The notes: generated by a model not told the origin, from the sequence alone. Counted from the first letter of the stretch, positions 48,875 to 60,932 are shown. The stretch is 64,000 nt of DNA from Calcarisporiella thermophila CBS 279.70 (GCF_041956535.1 NW_027192196.1:452921-516920), one strand, 5' to 3'. A program made the numbers and translations.

Positions 48875-50277
48875 ATGGACCTCTCCCACGAGCTCGGCTA
48901 CGACTACACCACCGGCTACTGCGAGGTCAAATACGACCACAAGGCCGGCAAAAAGACTCACGAGTTATACTATGAGATCCACGGCAAAGGCCCCAAAAGA
49001 CTGATGCTTGTACAGGGTACTTGGTGACCGACCGCGGCCTTTCTTACGTGCCGGCTTCGCTAACCCCTCTGTTGCTTGCTTTACGCGTAGGTCTGTCGCT
49101 ACCGGGCCGCTTCTGGCACTATGTCGTAAGTAGTCCCCCCCCCCCCTGCTGTGCTATTTCTCCCGCGGCTTACAAAGCCTTGAATATTAGATTCGCGAGT
49201 ATCTCAAAAAGGGCGACTATAGCATCCTTATCTTCGATAACCGCGGAGTGGGCCGCTCGGGCGTTCCGCTGCGTTGGTGGTATTCGACCAAATCCATGGC
49301 CAAAGACGCGCTTAAGCTCTTGGACTTCGTCGGGTGGACAAGCGATGTTCACCTGGTGGGCACGTCGATGGGCGGAATGATCGCGCAGTGGATGGCTGCG
49401 TACCGGCCGGACTACTTCTTGTCGCTGACCCTGACGAGCACCACGTCGGGTCGCTTGATTCCGCCCACGGTAAGAGTGTACTGGTAGTGGCGAGTCGTTG
49501 GAGAGCACACTGACCACCCTTTCTCCGCTTAGTTGACGGATATCTTTGGCGTTCCATGGACAGGTATTGCTATCACCCACGAGACCCGATCCCAGCGCAT
49601 CGCCAACATCTGCTTCCCCAAAGACTTCATGCGTCTCCCTTCGGACGCGAATGGCTGTGAATCCATGGTATGACTGACCGGCCATTTGCATTGGAAGCCC
49701 GTTGACTCACTTTGTGTGCTTATAGCGCGATGAGATCGAGAAGGCCTACACTCACTTCTACGAAATATCGGACCGACAGCGCTTGTTTGGAAATGCGCGC
49801 CAAATGATAGGAGTCGTGCTCCACTACCTTCCCATGAAGATGTCGGATCGCATTGTGGACTCCGGGATCCCCGTGATGGTGTTCCATGGCACCGAGGACC
49901 GGCTGATACCGGCGTGGCGGGGCGAAATTTTGGCCAAGCGCCTCCGTGCCCGCTTCCAAATCTTTAAAGGAGGAGGCCACCAGCTCATGGACCAGTTCCC
50001 CGACAAGTACTGCGAGCTCATCGAGAAGAACATCCGCGAGTCGGAGATCAAGGCCGCCGACTTCCTCACTCCTATCAAAGAACGGGGTCTCAATGAGATC
50101 GAGAAAGGGCTGGTGTCGGTGGTCGTGGATCACCCCAGAGCCGAGCGCCGTCCTGTGCGCGGCTATGGCGATAAAGCAGAGTATGTGTCTGATGAAGAGG
50201 ACCTCAAAATCACCTCCCAGCACGTGGAATACGCTGCTCGCAATCCCCCTCCTGCCGCTGTTCCAGTTGGGGCGTAA
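48875..50277 (+). CDS. alpha/beta hydrolase
   Basis: About 385 residues, five exons. The start MDLSHELGYDYTT is in good context (CACCATGG). The catalytic triad is visible: nucleophile elbow VGTSMGGMIAQW (GxSxG, Ser), acid in MVFHGTEDRLIP (Asp), and base in FKGGGHQLMDQFP (His). SILIFDNRGVGRSG is the conserved strand-loop before the elbow. The family includes epoxide hydrolases, lipases and haloperoxidase-like enzymes. The substrate cannot be inferred. There is no signal peptide or membrane segment. The C-terminal 60 residues (after the catalytic His) are charged and then end in an Ala/Pro-rich tail. The coding sequence looks noticeably more GC-rich than most of the window, but normal introns argue against recent bacterial origin. 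Confidence 0.88.
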
Positions 50278-50884
50278 AATTCTTCTTGTTTCATATTCTA
50301 CATAATCCTATCTTGTAGTAGCTCTGTCTATTTAATACTTGAATTTGTCCTGATGCTATTCTAGCTATTTTCTCTTTGATGTCTCGATTCCCCCCTTTTT
50401 TCATTCCTTTGGTGATTTTTTTTTTTTACATAGCACATCCCTCTAAGATTGGTTGTACTTGTTTTTAATCGCTCCCTATTATTTGAACCCATTCCACTCA
50501 TTTTATGTCTTCTTCCCTCTCTTCCTCCCTCCCTCCCTCTCTCTATCTCTCTAGTATTTGAAATACGGTGTTGTTGTTTTGTCAGTCGCTAATATATATT
50601 GACACATATTATTATTTTAGCAAATGGTCTACTTGAGGAATCTTGTGATGTCCAGATTATGGAAATGTTGAACAGTCCACCTATTGACGTCACATTTTAG
50701 TCATTATGGTCATTTTTCTGAGGTAGGAGAAGGGGATAATAAAACAGATCTGGTCCTTGTACGTTATTCTTTATGTTAATCTTCTAATTAGTTGGCCAGT
50801 GTTTTAATTGCACGTTACATCTACACCAGCAAGAAAGTAGAGGCACTCGTTCTTTTTTTTTCCCCTTCAAGATTCCTGTGAAAA
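50278..50884. other. intergenic region, hydrolase to SNF7, with CT-rich tract
   Basis: About 600 bp, T-rich. It includes a CCTCCCTCC-type pyrimidine microsatellite at about 50513-50553. No gene is supported. Confidence 0.5.
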
Positions 50885-51907
50885 ATGCATCTCTTCTTTG
50901 GAAAAGGGAACCAATCGAAGAATACCGCAAAGGATGCGATCCTGAAGCTGCGGGAGAATATCCAGATGTTGGAGAAGCGGGAGAGTTTTTTGCAGACGCG
51001 CGCCGATGAAGAACTCAAAAAGGCAAAGGCCATGGCGACAAAAAATAAGAGAGGTAAGTTAGAGGTCAATCCTTTCATCCTTGGCGTGCGTGCCATCCCG
51101 CCAAGACCCTCTACTCTCTGCTGTGGATCATGAGAGTAGTACATAATGGGACGGCCAGGATTAATATGATGGTATTATCTGAACATTTAGCTGCCCTTAT
51201 TTCACTTCGCAAGCGGAAAGAGTACGAGAGCCAAATAGAGAAGGTTGGCCTGCAGCGCATTAACTTGGAGAGCCAGGTGATGGCCATTGAAAACGCGAGT
51301 GTCAACTTCGAGACGATGAACGCAATGCGCAAGGGTGCGGAGGCCATGAAGAGTATCCATGGATCAATGTATATTACCTGCTTTATCTCGAATAGGCCCA
51401 AACGCAAACCTTGACTAATGGTGCTATTTTTTTATTTGCCTCTGCGCGCTGTTGTATAGGAATGTGAACAAAGTGGATGAAGTTATGGACCAGATTCGTG
51501 ACCAAATGGATGTAGCTGAGGAGATCTCATCAGCCATTACACAGCCGCTTGCCAGCGGGGCCGCGCTGGATGATGTGCGTATTCCTAATTTCCTCCCCGG
51601 CATTTTGTGCTGTCATAACCATCGTAACACTTACTTGGGCTTTTGTGTGGTTTAGGCTGAGCTCGAGGCAGAGTTGGAGGAGCTCGAACAGCAGGAGCTC
51701 GACGAGCAAATGCTTAGCACGCCGTCGCCGGCACTGCATGTCCCAAAGGTGCCCACACACGAGCCAAACAGTAAGTTTGCCGATCACTTGGTTTCAAGCA
51801 CAGGCGAGTTAACTTTTTTTCCTACTCTTTCCCTTGAAGTTGCAGAAGAGGAGGACGAAGACGAACAGGAGCTGCGCGAGTTACAGCGAAGCATGGAGAT
51901 GTCATGA
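50885..51907 (+). CDS. SNF7: ESCRT-III subunit Snf7/Vps32 (CHMP4)
   Basis: Main filament-forming subunit of ESCRT-III, which drives inward budding and scission at endosomes and other membranes. The start MHLFFGKGNQSKNTAKDAIL matches CHMP4 with its amphipathic N-terminus. LRENIQMLEKRESFLQTR is helix 1. Spliced exons continue with ALISLRKRKEYESQIEKVGL, AMRKGAEAMKSIHGSM, VNKVDEVMDQIRDQMDVAEE and an acidic C-terminal tail. The tail contains ELEQQELDEQML and ends ELRELQRSMEMS, the AIM/MIM-like segment that docks Bro1/Alix and Vps4. About six exons and 230 residues, normal for the family. Confidence 0.93.
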
Positions 51908-52548
51908 ACTCTCCTCTTCCCCCCCCCTCCCCTCCCTCATCCGCATATGAATATATACTTAAATATAGGTTCGTTTTGATGTTCGTTTTGGCTGTAGTTG
52001 AGCTTTCGTGGTTGTTTTTACCCCTTCTATTTCAATTCTCCATTTTCCTTTTTACGATTTTTTTTTTTTGAAATGCTTTTATTGCGCGTGTAGAAATTTT
52101 GGATGAGCTCTTTGTAAAGACGATTTTTATATATGCTTGCTCTCGCTTTGGGCATTCCATCCTCCCCTTTTTCTTTTCTGCCTCTTCTATTTTATTCCTT
52201 TTTAACTCATTGAATATATACTTTTTTTTTTCCTTTGTCGCCTCGAATCTTTCGCTCAAATGATGATAATAAGACTTCCTCTTCGACTAGAACCTTAAGG
52301 CATAGACAACAAGCTATCATTTGTCAAAAAAAAGACCTGAAATGCGAAACCAACAGATCTAATAAAATTAAGAGCCAAAATAGGAAAACTGGAGAAAAAG
52401 AAACTGACAGAATAAGAGTTCTTTCTAAATCACGTCAAAAAATCGCCAAAGAGCAGGAACAAAAAAAAAGGCATGACAATTCAAATGAAACAAAAAGAGC
52501 TACCCAAAACCAAAAATCATAAAAAGAAAAGGAAATATAAACATGAAT
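51908..52548. other. convergent 3' region between SNF7 and the USP gene
   Basis: About 640 bp of T-rich then A-rich sequence, as expected for two 3' UTRs meeting. A Lys-rich frame at 52235-52522 is a consequence of the A-rich tract and I do not call it. Confidence 0.5.
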
Positions 52549-55182
52549 TTATCGCTCAACCTGTCCCTTCCTCCGTCTCCTTCCACGTTGGGGGCCAGCA
52601 CTCCCCGTCCCAGCCTGGTCTCCCCCTTCGTACCCTTCCTCCTCATCCTGAGTGTAATTCATAGAAAGGGCCAATAGATTCGAACTGGAGGCGGCGCCCA
52701 CCGCCGCGCTCGAACTGCCGGCCGATAACGATACTGGGGAGGAGGCCTCCGAGGACACCGTCGAAGATGGTGGAGTCGTCATGTTTGTGAACGAGCGCGG
52801 AGTTTTTAATTTACGCCGGCGATAAAAAAGCATATATACAACATCCTCGGCAAGCCGCTCCGGACTCACCATGGTGACTCGGCCGTCGCTAATATGGTAC
52901 CACTGGGAGTCAACGCCAAGGACGTAGGCTGTATAGTGGCCAGACCCCGGACTATCATTCAATGCATCAATGAGCCATGCTATCTAGAAAAGAAACGGAT
53001 TTCGACTCACCCGCTGCCATGGTGTACGACGGCCGCATACAAGTCATAAATGTTGGTCCGCCTATCCTCCACGGCGAAGGCCCCAACATCCAAGCCCTCG
53101 AGAGGGAACCGGACATAGGTGTCAATCTTCGATCGTGAGTGCCGTGTCCATCGAAATCGCTTAATATGCAAGCATAGTACTTCCGGCAATTTCTTCAGGG
53201 TAAACTTCTTTGTGCAGCGGCGTTTGGCTTGGCATTTCGTGCACATGTATCTCTCGGTGTCTGCCAGCTCTTCAACGTCGGTGAATGCTTTTAGGCAATC
53301 GTATACTGTGCATGGGTCAACCCGCTGCAGGACTTTGTTTCTTCGCGCTGCGAAGCGCTCCGGTATATCCAGGGACAGATCAAGAAAGGGGTCCTCTTTG
53401 TCGGATTTGGAACCGCAGTGAAGACACATCACTTTATTCCAAAGAATGCCGCGGAAGAGTTTCATCACTATGGTATTATCATTGTTGACCTTGGAACAGA
53501 GCTCTGTGTGCATACGATCGAGAAGATAGCGTAGAAACTCTTGCGCGTCCTATGAATAGATATTGGGTTTGGTCGTCAGCATCTAAATGCCAATGTAATA
53601 TATGCGCTTATTAGACAAAAGAACGCACCTGCTGTTGATAGCCGCGGAAGATAGGCATCGCTCTACAGAGGGTGGTAAAGAAGCTGTTGGGAGAGATCAC
53701 GGTTGATTCGCCGGACCAGATCTCACGGAGAAGGTAACAAAACTCCGAGCAAATCGAGCTAATGGAAAGCGTTAGGAAGAAAATGTGGGGGACACACGAA
53801 GGAATGCTGGTAGCTTACAATTCACCCAGGGACTTCGTTTTACGTGTCCGGGGGCCGCTCGTCTGCGGATTCGCCCCCTGCGGAATATTGGGCGAGAACT
53901 GCACGAGAAAATAGTCTCGAAGTGGGATCGTGTTGCTAGCGCAAAACAAGCGTTCAATACAAACAGTGTATCCAAATAGCGACCTTAACCGTTACCTCAA
54001 GCTCTGCAGAATAGCATTCATGAAGCATGTATTGCCAAGATTGCGGAGCCCTATGACTCCCATTGACTTGCGCGTGTTTGCAAAATGCTTCGCCATTTTG
54101 CGGCGCCGACTCTGTTTAGGTCGAAGGTTGGAATCAGAAGCAACCTCTCCAGAAGCTCGCTTCGACTCATTCCTGGAGGAATTGAAAAGCATGATTAATT
54201 CGATGAAGTTTGCGACAGCTAATGTATAACCCCTACTCCTCTGGAGTCAGCTCCTGCATCAAGGCAACCGAATTCGGAGTCTCCGCAATATCCGATTGCC
54301 GTTCTTCTGACATCTCTTCATCCGTTGGCGCGGCGCTCCCGTTAGGATGTAGGGAGGTAAGCACCAGATTGCGTGCATTGTCCAAGACATCCGACAGCCC
54401 TTCTGTTGGCGCAATAATATAGTCATCACATTCATAGCTATGTCGGGGTTGGATGGTGCGAGGAGCAAATGTATTAGAGTTTGGATAGCTAAGAAATAAT
54501 TAATGTAGGTACCAAAATGGCACAGCATTCCTCACATCAATTGCTAATGGGTGCTTGGTAGCATCATAGTGATCTAGTGCATGATGATTGATGTACCTAA
54601 TTTTCACATCTCCAAGATAAATATTATGTTCAACCGCTAGAGGGTAATGCCACCTCCACTCACCTCCCACAACCTATATTTCCGCAGGTTAGACAGATGT
54701 ATGTGCTCTCAGTTGATCCACATCCACCTGCTGCCAGCACAGAAATATAAAGTAGACGGAGTACGGAGACACAGAGATGAACCGAATGGCCCGACAGAAA
54801 ATGTTGAATTTTGAGGATGATAATATAAAAAGAGGATATAGTCAGCGCACCATTCAGCGCAATGGCCAGTAAATAGGGAGATATAAAGCATGAATGAGAG
54901 TTGATAACACTATTATCTTTTATTTCACCACGGACTCTGGCTCTCTCAACAACACCCACTAATACTTCATGCAGAGCGTGTAGGCAATGCACAGTCTTGC
55001 ACCCTCCCAGTCATCTTTTCACAATTTCCTCCTCCGCTTCTCTCCACCCCACACACATATTAGAGAAAATGAGAAAACACACCTTTGCAACGAAGGGCAT
55101 CCGCCGCAACATCAGATGGTGGAAGGGAGGCTCTTATGACCTCTAACCGAACAATATCGTTTGAAATATGAGAACATTCCAT
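52549..55182 (-). CDS. ubiquitin-specific protease with N-terminal ZnF-UBP (USP3-like)
   Basis: Deubiquitinase of the USP3/USP44/USP49 group. In animals USP3 removes ubiquitin from histones H2A/H2B. The start MECSHISNDIV at 55182 resembles the USP3 start (MECPHL). Small exons then rebuild the zinc-finger UBP domain: STESTYICLTCGNIGCGR, HYDATKHPLAID and YECDDYI. The catalytic domain begins GLRNLGNTCFMNAILQSL (Cys near 54.03 kb) and continues FRGYQQQDAQEFLRYLLDR (exon near 53.6 kb), CLHCGSKSDKEDPFLDLSLD, KCQAKRRCTKKFTLKKLP and LHIKRFRW. The His box SGHYTAYVLG and YHISDGRV (Asp) complete the triad. The C-terminal tail is Ser/Ala-rich, acidic and then very basic (GRRRRKGQ). About ten exons, roughly 680 residues. 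All catalytic residues appear intact. Confidence 0.88.
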
Positions 55183-55479
55183 AAAAAATATAAAACCAAA
55201 GAAAAAAAAAGTGCAGACCCCGTAAGAAGAAAAAAAGAAAAAAAAAGGGAAAATTTTTTTTGCAGAAAATTGCTCATAAGCCACACGAACCAGACCCCAC
55301 CACTTCGAATTCTGATCAGAATGCCCAAGTTAAACATGCTGATTCAGTCTAATTCTTAAGCCTAGAGTAGTTGGCGGCTTAAGGGAAAATACCTGACAAG
55401 GATGAAGCCGATTTATTGGATAAAATGTGCTGGGACAAAGAAGAAAGAGAAAAAAATAAAATAAGATAAAATCGCACGA

Positions 55480-56550
55480 TAATTTGAACACGATTTTGCT
55501 ATAAATATGATCTTTTAAGGAGACGTTTCCTCGGCCGTCCCAAGAACAAGGTCTGCTATCAGACGAATATGTCGAGTCATGCATTCTGTCCAGATCTCTC
55601 TTGCTAACAATTTGAGACGAGGTGACCTTGTGTCGCCGAACTTGTTCACATATGCTAGTGCTGTAGTATTGTCGGTCCGAATCAAGAGAGTTGCGTTTTT
55701 GAGAGCTGGGAAGGAGCGTAAACACAGCTGTATTGCCTTGAGCTCCTTTCAATTGAGGTGATATTGTCTCTATTTCTGACCATGACCCTCCTATGATAAG
55801 GGATCCGAATTTCGCGCCCCATCCACTATCTGACGCGTCTGTCGTAGCGATCCCGGATGGCGTCGGAGGAAGAAACGATTTCCCGTTCCACTTATTGAGC
55901 TCCACTGCCCACCACTCTAGCTCCTTCAATGCTTCCCTTGGGAGTCTGAACGAGACGTCCCAGTCTGGGTTGGTGCTCAGTGCTTTGATGTGTGCCATTA
56001 TTAGTGACCTCGAAAACAGTCTTCCTGGCATTATTGCTGGAACGGCTGCATTTAATGCTCTCAGGTATGCTGCCAATTAGCTGGGTGTTGTGATTCCTGC
56101 GTCGTGCAGTCTGATGGCTGTGCGGGCGATGTCTCTTACCCTTTTGCTTGGTAACTTAAGGAACATTTTCCGCGTATCGATACTGAACCCCAGGTGTTCG
56201 ATCGGGGCAAAGGCCGATTTTTCCTGGTTGATCAGGAAGCCGCATGTTTTCAGCGTCTGGACTATTATCTGGGTATCCTCCATCGCTTTCTGTCTCGAAG
56301 AAGCTGCGGTCATTAAATCATCAAGATATGCTGTAACCCTTACCCTTTCTTATGGCATTCTTGCAGGACCGGGCGGAGGATTTTTGTAAAGGTTCTGGGA
56401 GAGGACGTGAGCCCCAAAGGAAGTGGTTTGAACTGATATTTCTTGCCTTCCCCTAAGAATTGGAAAAAGTTCCTTGACTTTGCGCGAATAGGAACGTGAA
56501 AGAATGCACTCATCAGGTCCACCGAAGTCAACCAATCTCTAATGGAATTT
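55480..56550 (-). pseudogene. degenerate DIRS-like retrotransposon fragment (reverse transcriptase plus RNase H)
   Basis: Reading the minus strand from 56550: DWLTSVDLMSAFFHVPI and PLPLGLTSSPRTFTKIL (reverse transcriptase fingers/palm), the catalytic YLDDL near 56.32 kb, then LGFSIDTRKMFLKLPS, RLFSRSLIMAHI, and the RNase H start ATTDASDSGWGA followed by RTDNTTALAYVNKFGDTRS. The lack of a separating tether and the RT-RH style resemble DIRS elements, which are common in early-diverging fungi. It is inactive: a frameshift plus stop near 56.34 kb, an in-frame TAA at 56077-56079, and another frameshift near 55.74 kb. Tyrosine recombinase, gag and terminal repeats were not found, so this is a 5'- and 3'-truncated relic. 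Confidence 0.8.
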
Positions 56551-57072
56551 TTAATCGTGTATTATTTAATGGAACTTAACACTGTAATTGAGCTAATTTA
56601 GCTTAACTTGTGAATCGAATCGAGATCACTACATTTTCAAGTCGAAAAAGCAACTCGAGCCGTGCTTTTTCTTTTTAAGAGATTATTTGATATTTTGAGA
56701 ATTCTGCTGAGAGCAGGTTAACTAGCTATAATGCAGGATTTCGCTTAATCTTAAGCAATATAATACTTCGAAAATATGGTTGTGAACACCTCCAATGTTA
56801 CAGGGTTCGAAATGTAGACAAAAAGATCATAATAAAAATAAGAGATCGGCGAGGAATAAGAAAATAAGTTAGATAGGTTTAAATAAGTAATAACACGATA
56901 ACACAGATTTATTTTAGAATATTACACCAAAAAACAACAAAATAATAACTGCACAACTGCGAGCTAACAACAAAAATCTTTCTCATTGACGAAGGATGTA
57001 GGTGAGCCATCCTGTTACACCCAATATTTAGACATATATCCTTAAAAATATATCATCATAAGGGGTTTGAGT
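56551..57072. other. AT-rich gene-free stretch between retroelement relic and TF gene
   Basis: About 520 bp without a coding frame or recognisable repeat. No terminal repeat belonging to the relic could be identified. Confidence 0.45.
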
Positions 57073-59126
57073 TCATTTCATTAATATTGTTAATAATGTT
57101 GTTGGCTCTGAACTATTTTTAGTCCAACTACCATGCTCCCTGTTGACTATCGAGTCAAGACTTATTCGAGGGATTACCACCGGAACCATTGTCTGTTTGC
57201 TTCCTTGCTCCGTCTGCTCTGAGGAGATTATCGTTGACTCCGATTGCTTCGTGAGGCTAATCATATCCCGTAATTGATCAATTAGCTGATCGTCATGAGC
57301 TGCAAGTTGAAAAAATTCCAAGATATATACAATATTTCTCAACTTCGCGATAGCTTCCTTGCGCTGCGTAGGCGACCCAGATCCTGCAAATAAAAAATTA
57401 ATGGATGCACATGTGTTGAGTCCAAATGTGACTATTGGATGAAGTTCCTGGCCATTTGGATCTTTAAGCACTAGCTTAGTCAAATGGATAATTGCATCTG
57501 CAGATGCAATACACTCTGAGATCTCACTCTCCTCGAGAAATACCAATACGCTGTCTTCAGTTTTCGGAAAGTACGAGTGAATGTAAAGTATGTTGAGGCA
57601 CAGAAGTATTTCGGCAGTGTTGAGAGGTGCAAGATCGGATGGAATTATTGACATCCAACCACGTAAACGATCACGCAAACAATCGTGCAAACGATCACGC
57701 TCATATAGAAGTTGAATTGATTTGAGACTAGAGTAACTATCAGTAGCACCACCATTTTCGGTGGAAATTACTGAAGCAAGCCCAGAAGAAGGACTGAAAT
57801 TCAACCAAATCTCCAGTAGAATTTCCGTAAGGTAAGATGAACTATAAAATGTGCGAATCGCATCGGCAATCTCCTGGGTAGCGAGCCCATTCTTTTTGTC
57901 AAGAGCATACAGTGCAGATTCATTCTCGTTCTTGACCGGAAGCTTCACATGGCTTAACACAGCCATCTTATCTATTCTCGATCGAACAAGCATGGATCCC
58001 CATATATAACAGTGATGCATAGCCCACCGGATATTGTTGCGGAGTTCACGTTCGATGGGATCAAGCTGCTGATTAAAATAAACGCTATCCTGCTTGTGGA
58101 TTTGCAATTCAAATATCATCTTCCCCGCCATTAACATTAAAGTTAACCCCTTTTTCACTTGACCCGAATGAATTAAGTTGTCGCCCAAAATGTACACTCC
58201 CTGTAATCTCGTAAGAGTTACTTTGTGCGGATCCCGATCAAGTAATGCGAGGGCATATTCCATGAATAAAGAACCAGGTATCCCAAGTTGCGTTTGATTG
58301 AAAATGGGGATCCCAAGTTTATATAAAACTCTCGCGAACACAGCAGCATATAATATAGGGTCATACCGGTTCTCGCAATAATTTTTTATCATTTGGGTAC
58401 GATTGAGAATCATAGGATAGGCGACAGCATTAAACCACGAATTAATTAGTGAAACTGCTAGTTCATGTGGGACGGCTTTAAGTAGATCGCTCTGATCGAA
58501 TTTGGTAGCAAAATTTTGCCCCGTTTCACTATCGCTTATTTCGAGCAATTCAGGCTTTCTCTGCACCCTCCCGCCTATACTCAGCGAACTTATTGTGTTG
58601 ATGACTATGGCAAGCATGTCGTTTGTTTTTTCACGAATCTTAGTGATAGGCCTAAATACCAGCCCTTTCCCACCTGGCCATAGAAATGATTCTCCATATT
58701 TGGTCAAGCCAATTTCTTTAACCTATTAGATGGATTCAACAATCGTTTATTAATAAAGTGAAAATTATATTACATTATAATATCACTTGCCTTTAAACTT
58801 TTGACAAATTGGTTAAATTTTCTGTGATCAAACTGTAAAGTCTTCAACCAAGACGTGTAGCTTGCCAAAACGGGATCAACATTGCCAATATTTAGGAGAA
58901 CCCGCTCATACTTTTGGAGAAAATTATTCCTCGGACGTCCTCTGCGAGCAACTATATCTCCAAACAAACAACTAATCCCTAGACTTTTGCAGCGTAGACA
59001 ACCTTCAAGGTTGCCATCACAAATCTCCTTGTCCTGGCGACATGCTTGACATGATTTTCGATTGTGAAATAAATTTACTCTCGAGGGATCAAGAAGAATA
59101 AATTCGTTCTTTGAGACTTTTGGCAT
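57073..59126 (-). CDS. Zn2Cys6 transcription factor with fungal-specific regulatory domain
   Basis: 661 residues from exons 58791-59126 and 57073-58722. The binuclear zinc cluster is perfect: C-x2-C-x6-C-x6-C-x2-C-x6-C at about residues 24-51 (CQACRQDKEICDGN, then CLRCKSLGISC). A basic linker with GRPR follows. The 549-residue second exon is the helical regulatory region typical of these fungal activators, with GIPGSLFMEYALALLDRD, RLQGVYILGDNLIHSG and RWAMHHCYIWGSMLVRSR corresponding to the conserved middle block. The two exons join only if the intron 58723-58790 uses a GC donor (AAG|GCAAGT ... ATAG). Target genes are unknown. The transporter gene 1.9 kb away on the other strand carries CGG/CCG sites upstream. 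Confidence 0.9.
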
Positions 59127-60740
59127 AAAATATAGAAAAATTCACTTAGATTGCTAGACACCGGTCTTACTATTTGATCTTGAAATACTATATATACAGT
59201 AAAAATTCAATTAATAGGATATGCGATAAATCTACTATAGTTAATTATAGAAAAATGCGTTTGGCAAAGCCAGTTTCACAGGTCGCGGATATGTTTTTAA
59301 AATTCACTCAGAGAGTCTCTCTTTTATCTGTATGGAAATTGCATGCATGGCAATTTAACGAAGACCAAAATGTTTCGCTCACCATCCCGAATGATGGATA
59401 TAACGAAAAATTTAACTGAGCATCCAAATTCTGAATCCCTTTGGTACTTATCTGGTAATTCGCCAAAACTCGTCCGATAATTCTTTTTGCAAATGAGAAT
59501 ACTTGTAGCGGGACAAACTTTTACAATAATGTTTTGAAATGATACTATAGGTTCTAGAATTCAGTTTTGGATTTTTTGAATACTGTAAGAAAATTCTACT
59601 ACTGAAGGTTTTCAGAATATCAACATATACGTAAATTCCCTCTTTAAGTATGTGTTTGATACCCAAATAAAACGTTGCCCGGATAAATCACCAACGTAAG
59701 CTGAAATCAGTGAATATATACGCTAGGTTAACTACCATACTGAGTGAGGATATAAGCACTAAGGTACATAGGGCCCCGAAGGGCTAAAAAATTTTTTAAA
59801 TGTAAAATGGTAACTCCCCTTTGGCGAGAGCCTAAGGGGGACAAAGCTGCGCACCCACCACGACCCAAAATATAATGCTAATGTTCGCAGGACTTCTCAA
59901 AGCTAAAGAACAAGGATAGCTGACGCCATCTTTATATAAATTTTTTTAGATGTTTATAATTACTCCTAAAGACAGAAATTCGAAAAATTCTAACCAGTTT
60001 ATACTTGAATTTTATACTTTTGATCTTTTATTTTTCTATGACTATGAGTATAGCACGATTTGGGTTCCGAAGCAGCAAATACCATCCAGTTTCGTTCCCC
60101 CTTGGGCACTCGCCCAAAGCGAATTAATTTACCTTAGAAACCTTTTGTTTCATATCCAGTTTATGCAGCTTATTCCGTTGTCCTCGTCTAATTTCTTAGT
60201 CGCATTGTTGCCAATATCATAATTGCCTAGATTATTATTGCCACCGCCGTTACTCTCTTGTTCGAACTGTGGTTGAATTTTTGCAGTGAAGTCAGAAACA
60301 AGCGATAGCACCGTTTCAGGCGAGTATTTATCAGCAATATATTTTACAGGTTGTGCATATAAACCCTTATATGAATCCGTGGAGGAGCCTTGCTTATTGA
60401 TGTTCATAGCAACGAGGAAAATGCAAAGATTATATAGAGGGTGCATACAGTAGTTAGAGAAAAAAAAAAGAAGTCAAAAAAGATAAGACAAGCATTTCTT
60501 TAGCAAACAAAAATAAAAAATGAGCAAATGTTATATGGTAATGTGGTAATTTGGCGCTACTAAAAACCTGTAGACGTATATGGAAACGTGCGTGCTTCTC
60601 TATAATACTTTCACACTTAATAAACAAGGAGAAAATATCAAGTAACGCTTCTTTGTACTATCCTTACGAACATTTCTTTGTGAGAGATAAGACACATTTC
60701 AGGCCATGATAATTTGGCTAATTCGAATCATGAGAGTGTG
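59127..60740. other. AT-rich divergent interval between TF and transporter genes
   Basis: Divergent upstream DNA of the TF (-) and transporter (+). It contains a cluster of GC hairpins (59.77-60.12 kb, listed separately) and a minus-strand ATG frame at 60150-60446 (98 codons, Asn/Gly-rich C-terminal half) that I cannot assign and regard as doubtful. Otherwise AT-rich. Confidence 0.4.
59771..60118. other. cluster of three short GC-rich hairpins in AT-rich DNA
   Basis: Hairpin 1 at 59772-59785: five pairs closing CGAA (GGCCC-CGAA-GGGCT, one G-T pair). Hairpin 2 at 59815-59841: TCCCCTT paired with AAGGGGGA, with a GGC-GAGA-GCC tip and one T-T mismatch. Hairpin 3 at 60102-60117: TTGGGC-ACTC-GCCCAA, a perfect six-pair stem. 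These stand out from the surrounding AT-rich sequence and no gene explains them. Confidence 0.55.
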
Positions 60741-60770
60741 GTTCGATGTTCCAATTTCGCACCCCTGGTC

Positions 60771-60890
60771 CGGACTAGTGCCGTGCCAAGGAATGATGTA
60801 GTTCGAAATTACGTGTGCTATCCAATCAAATATTCACAAATTGGCCCACACAAGGTAAAATATTCAGCCTGTCCCGGTCCATTTAGTCCG
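60771..60890 (+). promoter_or_regulatory. candidate Zn2Cys6 binding sites upstream of the transporter
   Basis: Two inverted CGG/CCG pairs lie 115-235 bp before the transporter ATG: CGG-N7-CCG at 60771-60783 and CGG-N10-CCG at 60875-60890. Zn2Cys6 dimers typically bind such pairs with factor-specific spacing (Ppr1 N6, Put3 N10, Gal4 N11). Function here is inferred. Confidence 0.45.
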
Positions 60891-60932
60891 AGCCGGAACG
60901 CGCCCGCGAAGATAGGGTTAGAAAGCGTGAGG

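Noticed and set aside
50513-50553. CT-rich tract as a possible functional element
   Set aside because: Simple-sequence repeat in a 3' region with no associated motif.
52235-52522. Lys-rich 95-codon frame
   Set aside because: Produced by an A-rich 3' region between convergent genes.
60150-60446. 98-codon minus-strand frame with ATG
   Set aside because: No family features; Asn/Gly-rich half looks like low complexity. Not excluded as a small gene but unsupported.
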